64,000 nt of DNA, from contig OY365818.1 in the NCBI GenBank assembly GCA_959347315.1, forward strand, positions 770,228 through 834,227, given 5' to 3'. The DNA is from Bimastos eiseni. Taxonomy: Eukaryota > Annelida > Clitellata > Crassiclitellata > Lumbricidae. Positions within the stretch are counted from its first letter, which is position 1, and each line of letters begins with the position of its first letter. Positions 49,353-60,679 of this stretch are shown piece after piece. Under the pieces are notes generated by a model. The model was not told the DNA's origin. It made no database searches and saw only the letters and a program-made list of their open reading frames with translations. The position numbers and the translations under genes were made by a program.

Positions 49353-49494
49353 CTAATATATCACTTTCACGGTTGATATTCATCTCCTTTTCCTAAACAT
49401 TCTGCAACGCGATTCCTCTACTCTGAAGATGTTCTGGTCTTTGTTCAAGGTCCGTCTGCAGCTCAACTTGTCCTTTTTCTTCGGTCCATCGAAT

Positions 49495-49546
49495 CTCTTT
49501 CTTATCTGAGCTTAAGATTCTGATTGCTAGACTGCGAACAGTGGAG
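49495..49546 (+). repeat. Dispersed repeat R1, degraded copy g
   Basis: Only the 3' part (ACTGCGAACAGTGGAGG) is well preserved. It lies about 100 bases before copy h. Confidence 0.5.
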
Positions 49547-49600
49547 GAATTATATTATTACAAATATTGGTTGAAGAGTTACCGTAATAACAGGGATCAA

Positions 49601-49680
49601 TCATAACAAAGATCATTGACTTCGCCCTCCTCCTTCATATGTCCATAGCTTGGGACTGGCTCTGTCAGAGTGCGAACAGG
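49601..49680 (+). repeat. Dispersed repeat R1, copy h
   Basis: Reads ATAACAAAGATCATTGAC, TTCGCCCTCCTCCTTCAT, CTTGGGACTGGC and CAGAGTGCGAACAG. Confidence 0.8.
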
Positions 49681-49689
49681 GACCGAGGG

Positions 49690-50860
49690 ACTTGCTCTGA
49701 GATATTAAGAATGCGGATGATCCTATGAGAGAGTGGGAGGAGGCAGTACTAGAGGGTTAGAGAGAGAGTGTCTTTACCTGCTGAGAGAACTTGGATCATG
49801 TAGCTCAAGTGTTAATGGTCGGCTATTCTTCCGCTGGTCACTTCCCCTCTTTCGTCGGATCGGATGGTCACGTGTCTGTCACAGCGGACGTCCGTCTGTC
49901 CATCTTGGTGACCACGCTTAAGCCGGACTCGAGTCCTGGTGGTCATCGGTTGAGGAAGGGGGGTCAAAAGGACGACTGGTCATCTTGACTGACCACTGCT
50001 TGAAAACGTCGTCTGCTTATGTCTACTGTCTAATGTCCATTAGATGGTCACTCTGTCTCTCTCACTGCCTCTCTCTGTCTCTCTGTTTCTCCCTCTATCT
50101 ATATCTCTGTCTGGGTGTCTCTATGTCTTCCTTTGTTTCTCCCTCTATCTGTGTTTGTGCCTAGAGATATCTCTATCTCTCTCTGTCTCTCTGATGTTTC
50201 TCCCTCTATATCTGTCTCTCCGTCTCGCTGTCTCTGCCTCTCCCGCTACATATAATATAGTATAATATATATGTCTGACTGTTTGGAATCCTCTGTGCAT
50301 AATGTCTGTTCACTATAGTGTAGGCGTAAATATTACAACAAGGGAGTTTCATGTAACTCTTTTCTTCGTCTACCATCTCCATTTAACACACAGCGTGACC
50401 GCAAGTTGAAACTGTTTCGGAAGGTAAAAACATCAACTATGGTACTTAATGTTTTGGATTTCCGAAACATTTTCTGCTCTCAGATCCAAAGCAAGATGCG
50501 ATGTTGCTGATGCAAATATTTCTTGTCCGGACTCATCTATTTTGGCTCCGAGGTCTAAGGCAGTTGACGCCATTTTGTATTAAGGGCTGAAAGTGCAGCA
50601 TTTCAAAGTTTAATTTGCATTGATTCGTACATGTTAAAGATATGTGTTCGATATCATATTGTCTTCATGTTATCGGTGCAGATGTCATCATCCTAACGCT
50701 TGATAAAGTTGATATAATCATGATAATTACTCATTTTGGATGACATCGATGTTATCCAAAACGTCGCTCTACTAATTCTGAAGGCTTTTGACTGGCATAC
50801 CTTAGCACGGACAGCAGCGGAGTTACTTAACCAATAGACTTTCTGACCAGCAACTATCGA
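49690..50860. other. Non-coding stretch
   Basis: Contains a CTCTGTCT-rich tract at 50045-50245. No gene was recognised. Confidence 0.45.
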
Positions 50861-50877
50861 CAATGGCTAATTATATA

Positions 50878-52663
50878 CAGTGGAGTAGGGAGGGGGGCGA
50901 GGGAAACGAACCGCCCCAGCACTTGTCCTAGGGGCGGCATTTTCGGGGAAAAAAATATTTTTTTATAACTTGCACTTTTTAAGATTCTTGCTGCTCTTAT
51001 CTAAACCTAAAGCTATTTTTACTATTTCTCGACTTAAAGCTAACGTATACGATACACCGAAGGACCACCGAATGACGCCTAGTGTCAGTAGACACGCTGC
51101 AAAATGGCAATGCCGCCTCTGTCTATCTTGCCATGACTTTCGCACCTATCAAATGAAATAAATGTTGCAATAATAATAATGCGGAAAATGGCCTCAGGCG
51201 GCACTTGTCCTAGAGGCGGCATTTTTGGCAAAAAATAAATTAAATAAATTCGACTTGTATAAATTGCACTCTTCAAGATTCTTGCTGTTTTTGTCTAAAC
51301 CAGGCACCATACGCTTTCTTGCTTCTTCTCGACTTAAAACTAACATATACGATAGGCCTATACAAAAGGACCAACGAATGGCACCTAGTGTTAATAGATA
51401 CGCTGTAAAATGGCAATGCCGCCTCTGTCTATCTTGCCATGACTGTCGCATCTATAGAATGAAATAAATTTTGCAATTATAATGATGCGCAAATTCTTAG
51501 ATTGATGAAAAATCATTCTTTCCTAAGTAAAATGTTGGATTAATTAAGGACAATCTCTGCTTAAATATAGATTTGATTTATGAAAAAAATGCAAGATGCA
51601 TCATGTATTGATGCAACTAAAGTTTTATGAAACAGAAATTTGAGTAATGAAAGACGTTTTTGCCTACTTTGAGTGATGAAAAAATAAATGCAAAGTTGGA
51701 TTCACAATCGAAATCTAACTTAAATAGAAGTTGGATTTATCAAAAAATCTTTCTTAATTAGAACCTGGGTTGCTGAAAGAGTTACTGCTTAAACAGAATT
51801 TGGATTTTCAAAACTAAAACTAATTAACATAAACTAATTAAAACCTACTTAAGACCCACAATTAGAGAATCACTGCATTCCAATTTAGCAATTCTTTCAG
51901 TTGAACGCTCTTTGACAGGTACAATTAACTTTGACAAAGTTATTAGTAATTTGATTGCAGAAAAAGCAAGAAAGTAAATTTTTAAATTGTGACTGTTGAC
52001 AGGTATAATGAAAGCATGAGACTGTACCGTTTCCGTATGATAACCTCCGTAACCTTCAAGGTTACTACTCATGAGCGCTCCAATTAGTCGAGGTTATCAG
52101 TTACTAATCTATTCTAAGTACCATACATACTATGGTCTCACTATGATTAAATATATTGTTTAGGCCTAGGACTTTCTTTTCAACACGTATAGAGAAAGAA
52201 TAAGCCCCATGATTTGTATTGTTTTATTTTAATTGTATGGGAACTTTTCATAATTTTCGATCAAGCCTGCAAGACGTTTAGTAACTTTATTGTGACGCTT
52301 GCTTTAATTGTTTGTTTTATAACTGGTTAATTTCTTAATTAATACAATCTTATTCTATTTTCATATCGTTATATCTTATGATAATGCATTTTAATTAGTC
52401 AAAGGACATGCAGCTCTAATGTCGACAGTGCATGCTGATGCTGTTACTAACTGTAGGCCCTACAATTTTTGAATACTGAAAAGAATAATCATAAAGTATA
52501 TAAGAGCTTAATGAAAGCACTCAAAACAGGCGCCCTATGCCTATCTCATCGTGCATATCTCGGGGTAGGCATTTTATATGCAAGAACGAAGTGATGGAAA
52601 AATAGGCAGGGGCGGCATTTTGTACCTTCGCCCCAGGCGGCGCTTTGCCTCGCTACGCCACTC
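50878..52663. mobile_element. Non-autonomous hAT-like DNA transposon, 1786 bp
   Basis: The left end CAGTGGAGTAGGGAGG matches the right end, whose reverse complement is GAGTGGCGTAGCGAGG (13 of 16). CAGTGGCGTAGC-type ends are characteristic of hAT elements. The flanks carry a perfect 8-bp target duplication, ATTATATA, at 50870-50877 and 52664-52671. The left third is a tandem duplication of about 282 bp (50921-51202 and 51203-~51486). There is no transposase frame. Subterminal sequences share GGGGCGGCATTTT. Confidence 0.88.
50921..51486. repeat. 282-bp tandem duplication inside the hAT-like element
   Basis: ACTTGTCCTAGRGGCGGCAT starts each unit (50921 and 51203), and both end with GCCGCCTCTGTCTATCTTGC followed by CATGACT. 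Divergence between units is roughly 15 percent by eye. Confidence 0.9.
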
Positions 52664-52671
52664 ATTATATA

Positions 52672-53640
52672 TAGTAAGAGAAACTAGGTAAACAAACTAT
52701 TGTAAACAAGAATGCAGTCATATAATCTGCTCTATCAGATTTCACGATGACATTTCCATCAAGACGACAAAATGAGTTAGCAATAACGACAATTTCAACA
52801 TCAGCATTATAGAGCAAGGTTCTGAAGTTTTCAACAATTGCACGCATTATAACCTGTTTCTGCTAACTTTGAAATGGCTTCCATACATGCGAAATTTTTT
52901 CTTAGACGAAAAATTGCGGACCAACAAGTTAGTCAAAGCTTTGAATTGGCATGTTGTTGATAATGAGAATTAGGCCTAAGCCAAAAATAAATAAAGGATT
53001 GTTAATAGCAATTGTCTTGCGTCATACCGGCGCCGCCAAGTCCGACGCGCCACGCGCATGATCGTGCACATGCGCAAACAGATTCCTTTGAGCAATTCGG
53101 TAAACAGAGCAAAGATTTATCTTAGTTTTCATCACAATCCCCGGATTTCATCAGTTAAAAAACCTCCACCCTCGCGCTCCACTCGGCTGCCTCCACCCCT
53201 ACCCGCTCACTCCCTTCCCCTTCCACCCTTTCCGCATTTTCCTACGTGCTTCGATTTTAATTTTCTTAATAGCGAATGGCGGTGTTTTCGCAGACGTTAT
53301 AACGGCTTTTCATTTCAATCCGACCGATCTGGAAGCAAAACAACCCGACGGGCGCTCGAAACACTAAAGAAAATATTCGCCGCGGTCGGCAGGGACCACC
53401 TCATCACCCGCCTCGGGCCGCCCGACAGCCCGACCGTGCCTCGCCCGTCAGGCCCGGCCGTGGCGGCATCGCGACCAAGCGGCAGAGACGGGCAGGGAGG
53501 GAGGTGGGTGGCCCGGTCCGGCCTCATCGGTCCAGCCGTGCGATGGGTCTATGGCGGCGTCGATGGGAAGCCCGAGCGAAGCAACTGGTGGAGTGGAGAG
53601 GAGAGAGAGCAGAGAATTGATCAATGGAGACGATTCTAAT
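52672..53640. other. Non-coding stretch with CpG-rich patch
   Basis: The sequence turns CpG-rich from about 53020 to 53600. A 193-codon + strand frame (53058-53639) covers it, but the peptide is Pro/Arg/Gly-rich without a domain. It could be a promoter CpG patch or chance. Confidence 0.4.
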
Positions 53641-53689
53641 TATCATATGGAAACATCTGGTCAGAGAAATATTTCATCTCTCCAGCTCA

Positions 53690-53960
53690 CACCAACCAAC
53701 AAATCTACCAATCAAACAATTAATCAATTAACCAGTCAACCAATTAGTCAATCAATCACTCACCCAATCAGTTAAAATGTAAATCAAGCAATCTTTCAGT
53801 CAACCAAACAAGCAGTTAAACAACCAACCAATGAAAATCCAACAATCAAGCAACCAACAATCACCAAACAGCCAATCAACCAATCAACCTATTAATCACT
53901 AAATCAATCAATAATTGAATTAATCAATCCAACCGATCAATCAATGGATAAACCCCCCAG
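53690..53960. repeat. CCAATCAA-type degenerate repeat
   Basis: Irregular AATCA/ACCA units of the same flavour as 21540-21970. Confidence 0.75.
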
Positions 53961-54250
53961 AGAGCTAACCAGCCAACAAACATCTATCAATCTATTTATC
54001 TAGCTACCTACGTAAACCCATGAATGCCCATTGATCTATATATTTATCTATATATATGGCTGAATCGACAAATAGATAGGTAAGTAGGTAGGTAGGGAGA
54101 CAGACATACATACAAACAGACAGACAGACAGACAGATAGATAGTCAGATGACGCAATGTAATGTAATCAAATATTTCTATAGTACCCCTTCAGGATACAG
54201 ACATAAACCTAAAAAAATTTCAATATATATACATTTGTGCATATGTACAT

Positions 54251-54370
54251 GGATGGATGGATGGATGGATTGATGGATTGATGGATGGATTGATTGATGG
54301 ATGGATTGATGGATTGATGGATGGATGGATTGATGGATGGATGGATGGATGGATGGATGGATGAATGGAT
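54251..54370. repeat. TGGA/TTGA tetranucleotide array
   Basis: About 30 units, the same composition as the array at 34997-35372. Confidence 0.95.
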
Positions 54371-54879
54371 GGATGATGCATAGATGAGATGAGATTACAT
54401 TTGATATTAGATTACATTAGAATAGATTATTGATTTCATTGTTATCTGTGTGTTATAATAGTTCTTTAATATAATTAAACTGACGTAGATATCTGTTCTG
54501 GTTGAGCAGACTGATCCATGGGGATGTGGAGCCATTCCAGAGCATTGATGATCTGATTCCATCGACCGGAAGACATCTGAACCACGACATCCACCGCGAA
54601 GACCCCCTCCTCCTCCTCCATCCTACGAACAACAATGACCATTCTCAGACAATAGCAGACAATTGACAGGTATAACATACTACAGGTAGACAGATAGACG
54701 TCATAACTATTCAATCATTCCCATCCACAAGATTAACAAGATGCATGTATGTATTGCATGTATGTATGTGAATATGTATTTTTGTATGAATATATGTATG
54801 TATGTATGGAACCTATTTATATACTTATGCATGTATGTATGGTAAGCATGTATATACACTATGCCTGAGAACACTTCGG

Positions 54880-55157
54880 TGTGGCGTGGTGGCCGATCGG
54901 TTAGAGCGGTCGACCCGTAACGTTCAGTGTGTGCTGAGCGCGCGGGTTCGAGCCTCGTCTGGGGTGTCAGTCACTGTGTAGGGACCTTGAGCAAGTCCTT
55001 CGTGCACTATTGCTCTGCAGTACAATTGCAATTGCACCGTCGAGGGGTGTGTATGCACTTCTGAGCAAAAAATGTTGGAAGAAGGGCAATATCAAATTTC
55101 GGAAATATTAATAATAATAATAATAATGATGATGATGATGATAATAATAATAATAAT
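54880..55157 (+). mobile_element. tRNA-derived SINE with CORE-like segment, family S2
   Basis: The head has an A box (TGGCCGATCGGTTAGAGC) and a B box (GGTTCGAGCCT) at tRNA-like spacing. The body contains GGGACCTTGAGCAAGTCCTT, which resembles the CTTGGGCAAGTCACTT motif of CORE-SINEs such as MIR. It ends in an AAT/GAT microsatellite. No second copy was seen in the window. Confidence 0.75.
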
Positions 55158-55160
55158 TTC

Positions 55161-55207
55161 CATTCTCGATATTTCTTAGCCCAGGCAACGCTGGGTATCC
55201 CAGCTAG
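55161..55207 (+). mobile_element. Helitron-like 3' terminus
   Basis: CCCAG-gcaacg-CTGGG forms a GC-rich stem-loop (55180-55195). Eight bases later the sequence ends CTAG (55204-55207), followed by T. A stem-loop a short distance before CTRR and a 3' flanking T is the hallmark of a Helitron end. No Rep/helicase or 5' TC end was identified. Confidence 0.4.
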
Positions 55208-55311
55208 TTACTAATAAATAGGATAATAAAGGAGCAACGGTAAAACAGGAAGGTTTTAAATTGAAACCGAAGTGACACAAGCGACTGCGCACAGGGTTGG
55301 CCTACGACCAT

Positions 55312-55440
55312 ACAGTCATTGGGACAGAGGGCCTACAGTCATAGGGACAGAGGGCCTGCACTGATAGGGACAGAGGGCCTACAGTCATAGGGACAGAGGG
55401 CCTGCACTGATAGGGACAGAGGGCCTACAGTCATAGGGAG
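55312..55440. repeat. 23-bp tandem repeat with alternating units
   Basis: Five and a half units of ATAGGGACAGAGGGCCT plus a variable end. The ends alternate ACAGTC and GCACTG, giving a 46-bp higher-order period. Confidence 0.92.
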
Positions 55441-55444
55441 AGAT

Positions 55445-56796
55445 AATCTAGTGACAATTGTTTTAATAAACCGAGGCTTTCAGGGAACGTATGCCCCTTG
55501 GTCTCAAGCCTTTGATGGGCCGATGTATCTAATTGATAATTGGTTCTCGACTAGAGCAAAGTGCAGTGGAACCAGTTCCTGATGTAGGAACACGCGTGCG
55601 GAACCAACTCAGACGACGTGGTACCCACTAGGAACAATAAGAAGTAAGTGACATCAAGGCTCAAAGCGTGCGAATGTAAACAGTTGTATGTACGTATACG
55701 CAGATAGAGCGATCGTTGAAGGCGGATTATTGCTGGACAGGGCAAGGCTTCATCAGTATTGTTCCAGAGGACAATTGTCAGCGCCGGCAATGGCAAGCCA
55801 GAGCACAAAGACAGACGGACAGGCAGGCAGACAGGCAAATCGACAGATAGGCACACAGACTGACAGCAGCGGCGGTCAAAGGCTGCGGAAGGCTGCGAGT
55901 CGGAGTATATGCGTTAAAAATTCATGGGATCTGGAGAGAGCGGAGAATGCGGTTTCCATTGCTACTCTGGCTGAGACCCTCTTCATCCTTTTGTGTACGT
56001 AGAACGGCTTTGTGGATCTATGACCGTTTGTAGGACAATCGCTGTGTAATGCGCTGACATATTTATTTAACATCCGAGAGGGAGATTATCTCTGTAAAGG
56101 AGCTAAATAAACCCCTTACATGTATGGCGACCCAACTGTTGATTGTTGAGTGAACCTGTATGATAGAAATATTAAGAAATAATTTCTTTGCACTGTATTG
56201 TAATTAGATGATAATTTAGCGCCAGACTGGTCGTCTCTCAGATGGTCTCTTAAAATAGTCGGCTCAGTAGGCAGAGAAAGCGAGAGCTGTTAAAGATGGA
56301 GTGAATGGATCGCTGGAACAATTCAACAGAATGTGATGGGTGGTCCTGAGAAAGTACAGCAACGTGTTTTGGAAATTTAAATGTGATGGCATATAATTTT
56401 ATATGAATATATTATGCTTACATAATATATATACAGTCTGAGTCTTTAATTGGAGATATACGGGCATTGCGGGATATTTATGGAGGAATGCGGCATGGAG
56501 GCTGGAGAAGTCAGAGAGAAATAAAAGGATCCGTTGACAGCTATTGCGAAATGTTCACAGAAATCAAGGAAATCAGAGAAATAGTTATAGTGAAGATGTA
56601 AATGTTATGATATGCATCCGCCATAGTTGCTATTGGTAACTGCTATATCGCAGATGCTTAGTACACGAGGCAATAATCAATGGCGTTCCAAAATCCAGAA
56701 TATTAGTCAATAACAGACAGCCAGACAGACAGACATAGACAGAAACAGAGAGAGGGACAAAGAAAGAGACAAAGAAGAGATACAGAGAAAGACATG

Positions 56797-56830
<34 letters not shown>

Positions 56831-58600
56831 GACAGATATAGAGAGGCGGTGGATAACGAATTGACACAAACAGCTGAGTCTATATACAGAGCGTATAGAT
56901 AAAGAAAAAAAATTCTGGCCGAGCAACCAAAGAATTTCGTTGACCAAGACCAGTCAAGACCAGTTCCTGATTTGGTATGACCATGAAACAAAGATAATTC
57001 AGATGACCTTATTAAATATTGATTAATCTTTTGAATGAAACTGATTTTGATTAGTGTGGCTGAACAGAGTTCAACATTTTATAGACAATGAGCAAAAGAC
57101 AATTGTTGAAACTAATTCTTAGCCGACAAGGAAGGCAATGCAAAGATTTAAGCAGTTTAAGCAACGAGTGGTATACGGTCATATTTGGATATAAAATGAT
57201 TAGTTAACGAATGAATTCTGAATCTGAACTCTTGGCTGCTTTACTCATTGTTGCCAGTAAGAAGCGAGTTACAGCCACCCAGTCAGCATGCAATGCCTGA
57301 GCAGTCAAGATGCATTTAGATCTGCGTAAATTCAGTTATACCTATTGTGTAGTTTAAATTTGTTGCGTCAAAAAATTGACTGTATAATTATGATGTAAGA
57401 AGTTCCAATTGAAAACTTCCTACAAAATGATCAGTGCTTCGCCCATGCAGGGCTCAGAGATTTAACCATATTAGTTTTTACAAGAAACACCAGATTGTAT
57501 CGTGGTGTATACTACACAGGAACATTATCAACTCTAATTAAAGTTTCTGCGAATTTAAAGGATCCTTCACACATAAAATAGGAACCTAATTTACACAGAT
57601 TTGAATAACGCCCGGATTATTATGTTTGAATCAATGAGAAGTTAACAGTGAGAAGTAAGTTTGGGCTGGATAGTTGCCAAATTATTGTTAAGTATAGTGG
57701 CAAAGATGTGCGACATGACTTGATCTTTAAATGTTCCCTTCGCTAGCTACTAAGGTAAATCACTTGTTCTAAGAAAAACTGGATCACTTATTGCGTATAG
57801 GCCTAAGTGGTCCATTTTATTCTTTATCTTTCCAGGTTGGTGATCGGGGTCCCTCCTCTTAGCGGTATTATAACCTCCACAGGAGTACAATAGTTGCCTG
57901 CGTTCTAGTTGTTTGTTAAAATCTAAAATTACTTTATGTATCTATTATTTGATATACTGGTATTGACTTACAAGGTTTCAATAAATATAATGATGATGAA
58001 AAATGACGAGGTTGTTGTGCTCTTGGGACAAAAGATCTCTTGCAGTTCGTGACCGTATTTCTTGGAATTTCCTTGGACAGGCTGTAGAGAAACAGCTTCG
58101 ATGTTCTAATGCAAATAATAATAATTATCATCATGAATTTATAAAGCGCCTCTGTATGTGACAGTCACACACTTATTCGCTCCATCATTCGCTTTTGAAA
58201 CTTTAGGCCCGATAAACAACGAAGGCCTGAATTTTCTGTCTGAGCTGGGGAAAACTTGGAAAAGGCTTATAGTTGTGCCACGGGGCAGCCACGGGAAACG
58301 TCATACTTAAACCCTGCAGCGTCTATCAATTACCACATAACGTTATAACACGCCAGAGCGTTTAAAGGAACTTTCGTCGTTCAGGAAACCGATCAATAAG
58401 GATATTCCAGACAACCAACATATTAGGTTAATATTCTAGTTCCTGAGGGATCATATGTAAGCTACATCGGGGAATAAAAAAATAATAATAACAGGCCTAC
58501 CTACATCGGGCGAAAAATTATTAAAACATTATTATACTGTCACTCGTGTTAGCATTTCTGCATTTATGTCAGATTGTTTTCTTTCTCAATAAATAATACT
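55445..58600. other. Non-coding stretch
   Basis: Contains a GACA/GA tract at 56720-56845 and a TTTATAAAGCGCC repeat-end motif near 58138. No gene was recognised. Confidence 0.45.
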
Positions 58601-58712
58601 TATAATAATAATATTAATAATACTTATAATAATAATAATAATAATAATACTTATAATAATAATAATAAAAGTAATAATAATAATAATAATCATGATAATA
58701 ATAATAATAATG
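58595..58712. repeat. AAT trinucleotide array
   Basis: AAT units with several CTT and GAT interruptions. Confidence 0.92.
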
Positions 58713-58719
58713 ATAGTTT

Positions 58720-59275
58720 AGTTTCATGGAGCCTGAGGGATCATTTTATCTCGAGCAAAAAAATAAAAATAATGATACATTGCAAAATAATGCCGAACGC
58801 AGTACGGTATTTTTTATAAGACCCTAACATTAAGATGATCCAAAAAAATGAAAAGAACTGAACATTTCTAACCAATTGTTGGTTCGTTTCAACCCTTGAC
58901 AGATCATTGTTATTGATCACTTTACCAATTGTATTGCTTGGCATTGTATTGCCATCAATTGTACTTTATAAATCTATATCCTATTGTTATGCTTTCTATT
59001 GTGTTGCTCTATTGTTCTGATGAATGATCAGAACTCATATTCTGCTGTTAGAGTACTCTCCACAACAATACATTAAAACAGTCAGAGCAGTTAGAACACA
59101 CATTGTCTCATTCTTTATCGAGTGTCCTTATTGTCACGTCGCCATTTATAATTGTTGTTGCAGATTCATATAGCGTCATTTTAACAGACACAAAACAGTG
59201 GTGATCTGTAACCATATACTATTTGCCCCAACGACCGAAGGGCTCCCTAGCACACAAAGCGAGGTGAACCATCTG
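58720..59275. other. Non-coding stretch
   Basis: AT-rich, with a TTCATATAGCGTC repeat-end motif at about 59165. Nothing else was recognised. Confidence 0.4.
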
Positions 59276-59282
59276 GTCTTAC

Positions 59283-59354
59283 CTGGTGGTGCGTTTGAAT
59301 TGGAGCCTGGTAAAGACCACCGTTGTGGTAAGCGCCAACCATATTCCTCGCCAT
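59283..59354 (-). other. Candidate small coding exon with strong splice donor
   Basis: A minus-strand ATG at 59354 opens 24 codons (MARNMVGAYHNGGLY…THHQ) that end exactly at CAG followed by GTAAGA, a near-consensus donor, in phase 0. The surrounding 59.3-59.8 kb is CpG-rich compared with its neighbourhood. The phase would join in frame to the POU4 terminal exon 18 kb downstream. The peptide has no POU-IV box and I do not recognise it, so it may belong to another transcript, to a divergent POU4 5' exon, or be chance. Confidence 0.22.
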
Positions 59355-59800
59355 GCTGACAATCTGCCAGCTTCCGTCCGCGTCCAACCAACCGACGATG
59401 ATGACGACCCTACGTGGAACTCTGTCACAGACTTGGCACCGGCGTCAGCAAAGAAGTCCTCCTCCTCTTCTTCACCAGCTTCTGCAACCGCAGCGAACGA
59501 TGCCAACACGGTCGTCGATTTCGCCGGCGGATCAGAGAGCTTATACTATCCAATGATCGACAAGATTCCGGTCGGTCGTACAATGGCGGTTTAATGTCGC
59601 ATCCGCTTCAATAGCCTCACAAGCGGCAGCAGACAGCACGCTCTCTTTGGCCGTTGTTGTGCGAGCCGCCGACAGAGGGCTTTCCCGCCAATCGCCAGCC
59701 AGTGGAGCCGGTCGTTGATGGAGATGATTGACGTTGCTGGTGAGACGGTGGGCGGTACCAGCCAAGCGGGGCTGCTACTGTGAGGAGCGCGGACTGAATT
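59290..59800. promoter_or_regulatory. CpG-rich stretch, possible promoter or 5' exon region
   Basis: CpG density is visibly higher than on either side, and both strands carry open frames. The minus-strand donor at 59282 lies at its edge. An ACAATGGCGG (YY1-like) site is at 59580. No TATA box or clear initiator was identified. Confidence 0.25.
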
Positions 59801-60519
59801 AATAGGCGCAATGCATCATGCGCATGCATTGCGCAAGGGTTTTTGTGGTGTCATCTGTAGTGTTCGTATCTGTGGAACTACGGTCATGGATCATCGATCT
59901 CCTAATGTTGTTGATCGATCGATTGACAGATCAATAGAGGATCGATTTGCTTATAAATCAATCGATTTATCAATGGATCTGTTTTTAATAAATAAAATTA
60001 GTACTTAATTGACTGATTAATTATTCATCGATTAATTGATCAATCGGTGGATCCTGCATGGAACATTTATATAATCTGGTAAATACTTGGATCATTTGGA
60101 TCATATTTTGAATCATTAGCATCCTAATGATTTGTGCATTTGATGTAATATAAGGCCATAACATTACTAGAAATGAATGTATGAACTTGTCTTGGATATT
60201 GGTCAAGGGGTGTCAGAGGTTTAGAGATTTGCTGGCCCTATATTAAGATCTCTATCTCACTTTGCACTCTAGTGTCGCATGTGTCTTGTCTGGTAATTGA
60301 CTCCATGTTGCATTGGCACAAACCTCATCTTCTGCCTGGTTGAGTTTTACAAATGACAGAGATAGACTAGACTGTCAGTAATTGTTTTAGAAGGCATCAA
60401 ATGTGACCATTGACTATTACCTTAAGGAAAATAGATTCTGTTCGATTTGATTGCTTACCTTTGCAGGTAAATCTGCAGAAGAGAAGACCATTGTATTTCA
60501 TGCTCTAAATCGTGAGTAT

Positions 60520-60676
60520 GTGTGTTTATATGTGTGTTTATATGTGTGTTTATATGTGTGTTTATATGTGTGTTTATATGTGTGTTTATATGTGTGTTTA
60601 TATGTGTGTTTATATGTGTGTTTATATGTGTGTTTATATGTGTGTTTATATGTGTGTTTATATATGTGTTTATATG
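60520..60676. repeat. 12-bp TATGTGTGTTTA array
   Basis: About 13 units, nearly perfect, with one TATATGTG variant near the right end. The 12-bp unit keeps all frames open. Confidence 0.97.
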
Positions 60677-60679
60677 TGT

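Noticed and set aside
53058..53639. 193-codon + strand frame in a CpG-rich patch
   Set aside because: Its composition is Arg/Pro/Gly-rich with no domain or splice context. High GC content lowers stop frequency.
54880..54970. Possible functional tRNA gene
   Set aside because: The A and B boxes are present but the acceptor and anticodon stems do not pair convincingly, and the sequence runs on into a SINE body and microsatellite tail.
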